A stretch of 34,068 nt of DNA, from the NCBI GenBank assembly GCA_934654835.1, contig CAKUGY010000019.1, forward strand, positions 1 through 34,068, written 5' to 3'. The position numbers were made by a program, and so were the translations under genes. This DNA is from an uncultured Collinsella sp. Its GTDB lineage: Bacteria > Actinomycetota > Coriobacteriia > Coriobacteriales > Coriobacteriaceae. Shown here piece after piece: positions 33,363 through 34,068 of the stretch (position 1 is the first letter of the stretch; each line of letters opens with the position of its first letter). Below the pieces are notes generated by a model. That model searched no databases, was not told the origin of the DNA, and saw only the letters and a program-made list of their open reading frames with translations.

Positions 33363-33986
33363 ATGAGCGATCTGGTGAACAAGAAGAATCCCGTGGTCAT
33401 TACCATCGCGCGTGACTTTGGTGCCGAGGGCCACGAGATCGGCCGTATCCTCGCCAACGAGCTGGGGATTCCGCTGTACGACAACGAGCTGCTGGTGCGC
33501 GCGTCGCTGCGTGCGGGCGAGTCGCTCGATAAGATGGCGGCCTATGACGAGCGCCTGGCTGTTGAGAACATGGCGTTTCTGCCCGACCGCTACGATGCCC
33601 GTTCGTACTCGGACAAGCTGTTCCAAAAGATGAGCCAGGTGATTTTGGACCTGGGCGAGACCGAGAGCTGCATTATCGAGGGTCGCCTGTCCGATTATCT
33701 GCTGCGCAACAACCCCAACCACATCGCCGTGTTGGTGACCGCTCCCTTTGAGGACCGCGTCGAGATCGTACGCAAGAAGCGTGGCCTCAACAAAAAGAAG
33801 GGTGCCAAGCTGGTCAAACAGCAGCAGAAGGCGCGCGAGGCATTCTACAAGCGCTACAGCGCCGGCAAGTGGAAGATGACGAGCGGTAAGGACATCGTCG
33901 TCAACCGCGCCAAGCTGGGCCGCGAGGGCTGCAAAGATGTCATCGCCGCAGCCTACCGCTACAAAGTAGCTCAGCTCGAAGGCTAG
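33363..33986 (+). CDS. Cytidylate-kinase-like family protein
   Basis: The 207-residue protein resembles the cytidylate kinase-2 family. It starts with I-T-I-A-R-D-F-G-A-E-G-H-E-I-G (a variant P-loop region), L-G-I-P-L-Y-D-N-E-L-L and A-S-L-R-A-G-E-S. A central C-I-I-E-G-R-L-S-D-Y-L-L segment and F-E-D-R-V-E-I-V-R-K-K-R are also present. The usual S/T of the canonical G-x-G-K-S/T is not obvious, as is common in this family, so nucleotide kinase activity is an inference. The C-terminal third is Lys-rich. GAAAGG precedes the ATG. No functional link to the amino-acid transporter is evident. Confidence 0.85.
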   Translation: MSDLVNKKNPVVITIARDFGAEGHEIGRILANELGIPLYDNELLVRASLRAGESLDKMAAYDERLAVENMAFLPDRYDARSYSDKLFQKMSQVILDLGETESCIIEGRLSDYLLRNNPNHIAVLVTAPFEDRVEIVRKKRGLNKKKGAKLVKQQQKAREAFYKRYSAGKWKMTSGKDIVVNRAKLGREGCKDVIAAAYRYKVAQLEG

Positions 33987-33994
33987 ATGGTCAA

Positions 33995-34014
33995 AACCAC
34001 CACAAAGGGGACAG
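33995..34014 (+). repeat. Truncated REP-like element (copy 6)
   Basis: AACCACCACAAAGGGGACAG is identical to the left arm and loop of copy 1 read on the minus strand (100-136). The right arm is missing: the sequence changes exactly after GGACAG, where the IS3-like end begins. Confidence 0.6.
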
Positions 34015-34068
34015 TGAACTGCACCCCGAAACTTGGACTGAATAAATAGCGACTACGCCGCAAGGGCC
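34015..34068 (+). mobile_element. Left end of an IS3-family (IS150-group) insertion sequence, cut by the window edge
   Basis: TGAACTGCACCCCGAAACTT and the following GGAC have the spacing of IS150-group ends, which as I recall begin TGTACTGCACCC and reach TTGGAC after about 7 bases. It starts with the TG dinucleotide typical of IS3 termini and lies in the loop of a REP-like palindrome. The transposase would be beyond the window. Confidence 0.5.

Noticed and set aside
30078..33722. Minus-strand open frame of over 1200 codons opposite the amino-acid transporter
   Set aside because: Covers five well-supported genes and several intergenic signals; it is composition-driven.

Overview
The window looks like a chromosomal segment of a high-GC, Gram-positive anaerobe of the class Coriobacteriia, most likely Collinsella or a close relative. 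This is an inference from gene content and style: GC-rich codon use, strong AGGAGG-type ribosome sites, the order rpsF-ssb-rpsR-rplI-dnaB-purA-purD, a class B-type sortase, a single-copy carAB pair and a four-gene polar amino-acid ABC transporter. No 16S rRNA or other definitive marker is present.

Layout. 1-2100 holds two minus-strand membrane/envelope genes (a bactofilin-like beta-repeat protein and a TRIC/UPF0126 channel). 2200-2760 is a repeat-rich stretch ending in two minus-strand tRNA-Ser genes (CGA and GGA), each with its own terminator. 3146-5006 is the rpsF-ssb-rpsR-rplI ribosomal/replication operon, with a promoter, a leader hairpin and a strong terminator. dnaB, purA, purD, a NUDIX hydrolase, an ABC exporter half-transporter and a one-TM unknown protein follow to 13006. 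carA-carB occupy 13214-17969. A 665-bp gene-free gap (17970-18634) carries a long palindrome, two tandem perfect terminators, a MITE-like element and the purE promoter. purE, a class B-like sortase, a degenerate MoaE-like protein and a minus-strand CmpB-type membrane protein follow. Then come purF, purM and purN, a lower-GC AlbA/Schlafen-type ATP-binding gene, an orphan PTS EIIA, a membrane-anchored parvulin, a YqeY protein, the glutamine/glutamate-type ABC transporter (ATPase, Tat lipoprotein, two permeases) and a cytidylate-kinase-like protein. The last 54 bases look like the left end of an IS3-family (IS150-group) insertion sequence.

Functionally, purA, purD, purE, purF, purM and purN supply most early steps of IMP synthesis and the AMP branch. 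CarAB supplies carbamoyl phosphate for pyrimidines and arginine. Glutamine feeds PurF and CarA, and the terminal ABC transporter may import it. purL, purC, purB and purH are not in the window.

The most interesting material is intergenic. (1) A ~100-bp structured element occurs twice (10110-10207 and 33191-33298, opposite strands) with invariant internal-loop blocks, exact internal spacing, compensatory changes in the outer stem and swapped flank blocks. (2) A family of palindromes carries a GGACAG loop and looks like REP elements mobilised in trans. The last copy is cut within its loop by the IS3-like end. (3) A long structured leader in front of the minus-strand CmpB-type gene ends in a hairpin that would sequester its ribosome site. 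These are pattern readings by eye; no database search was possible.
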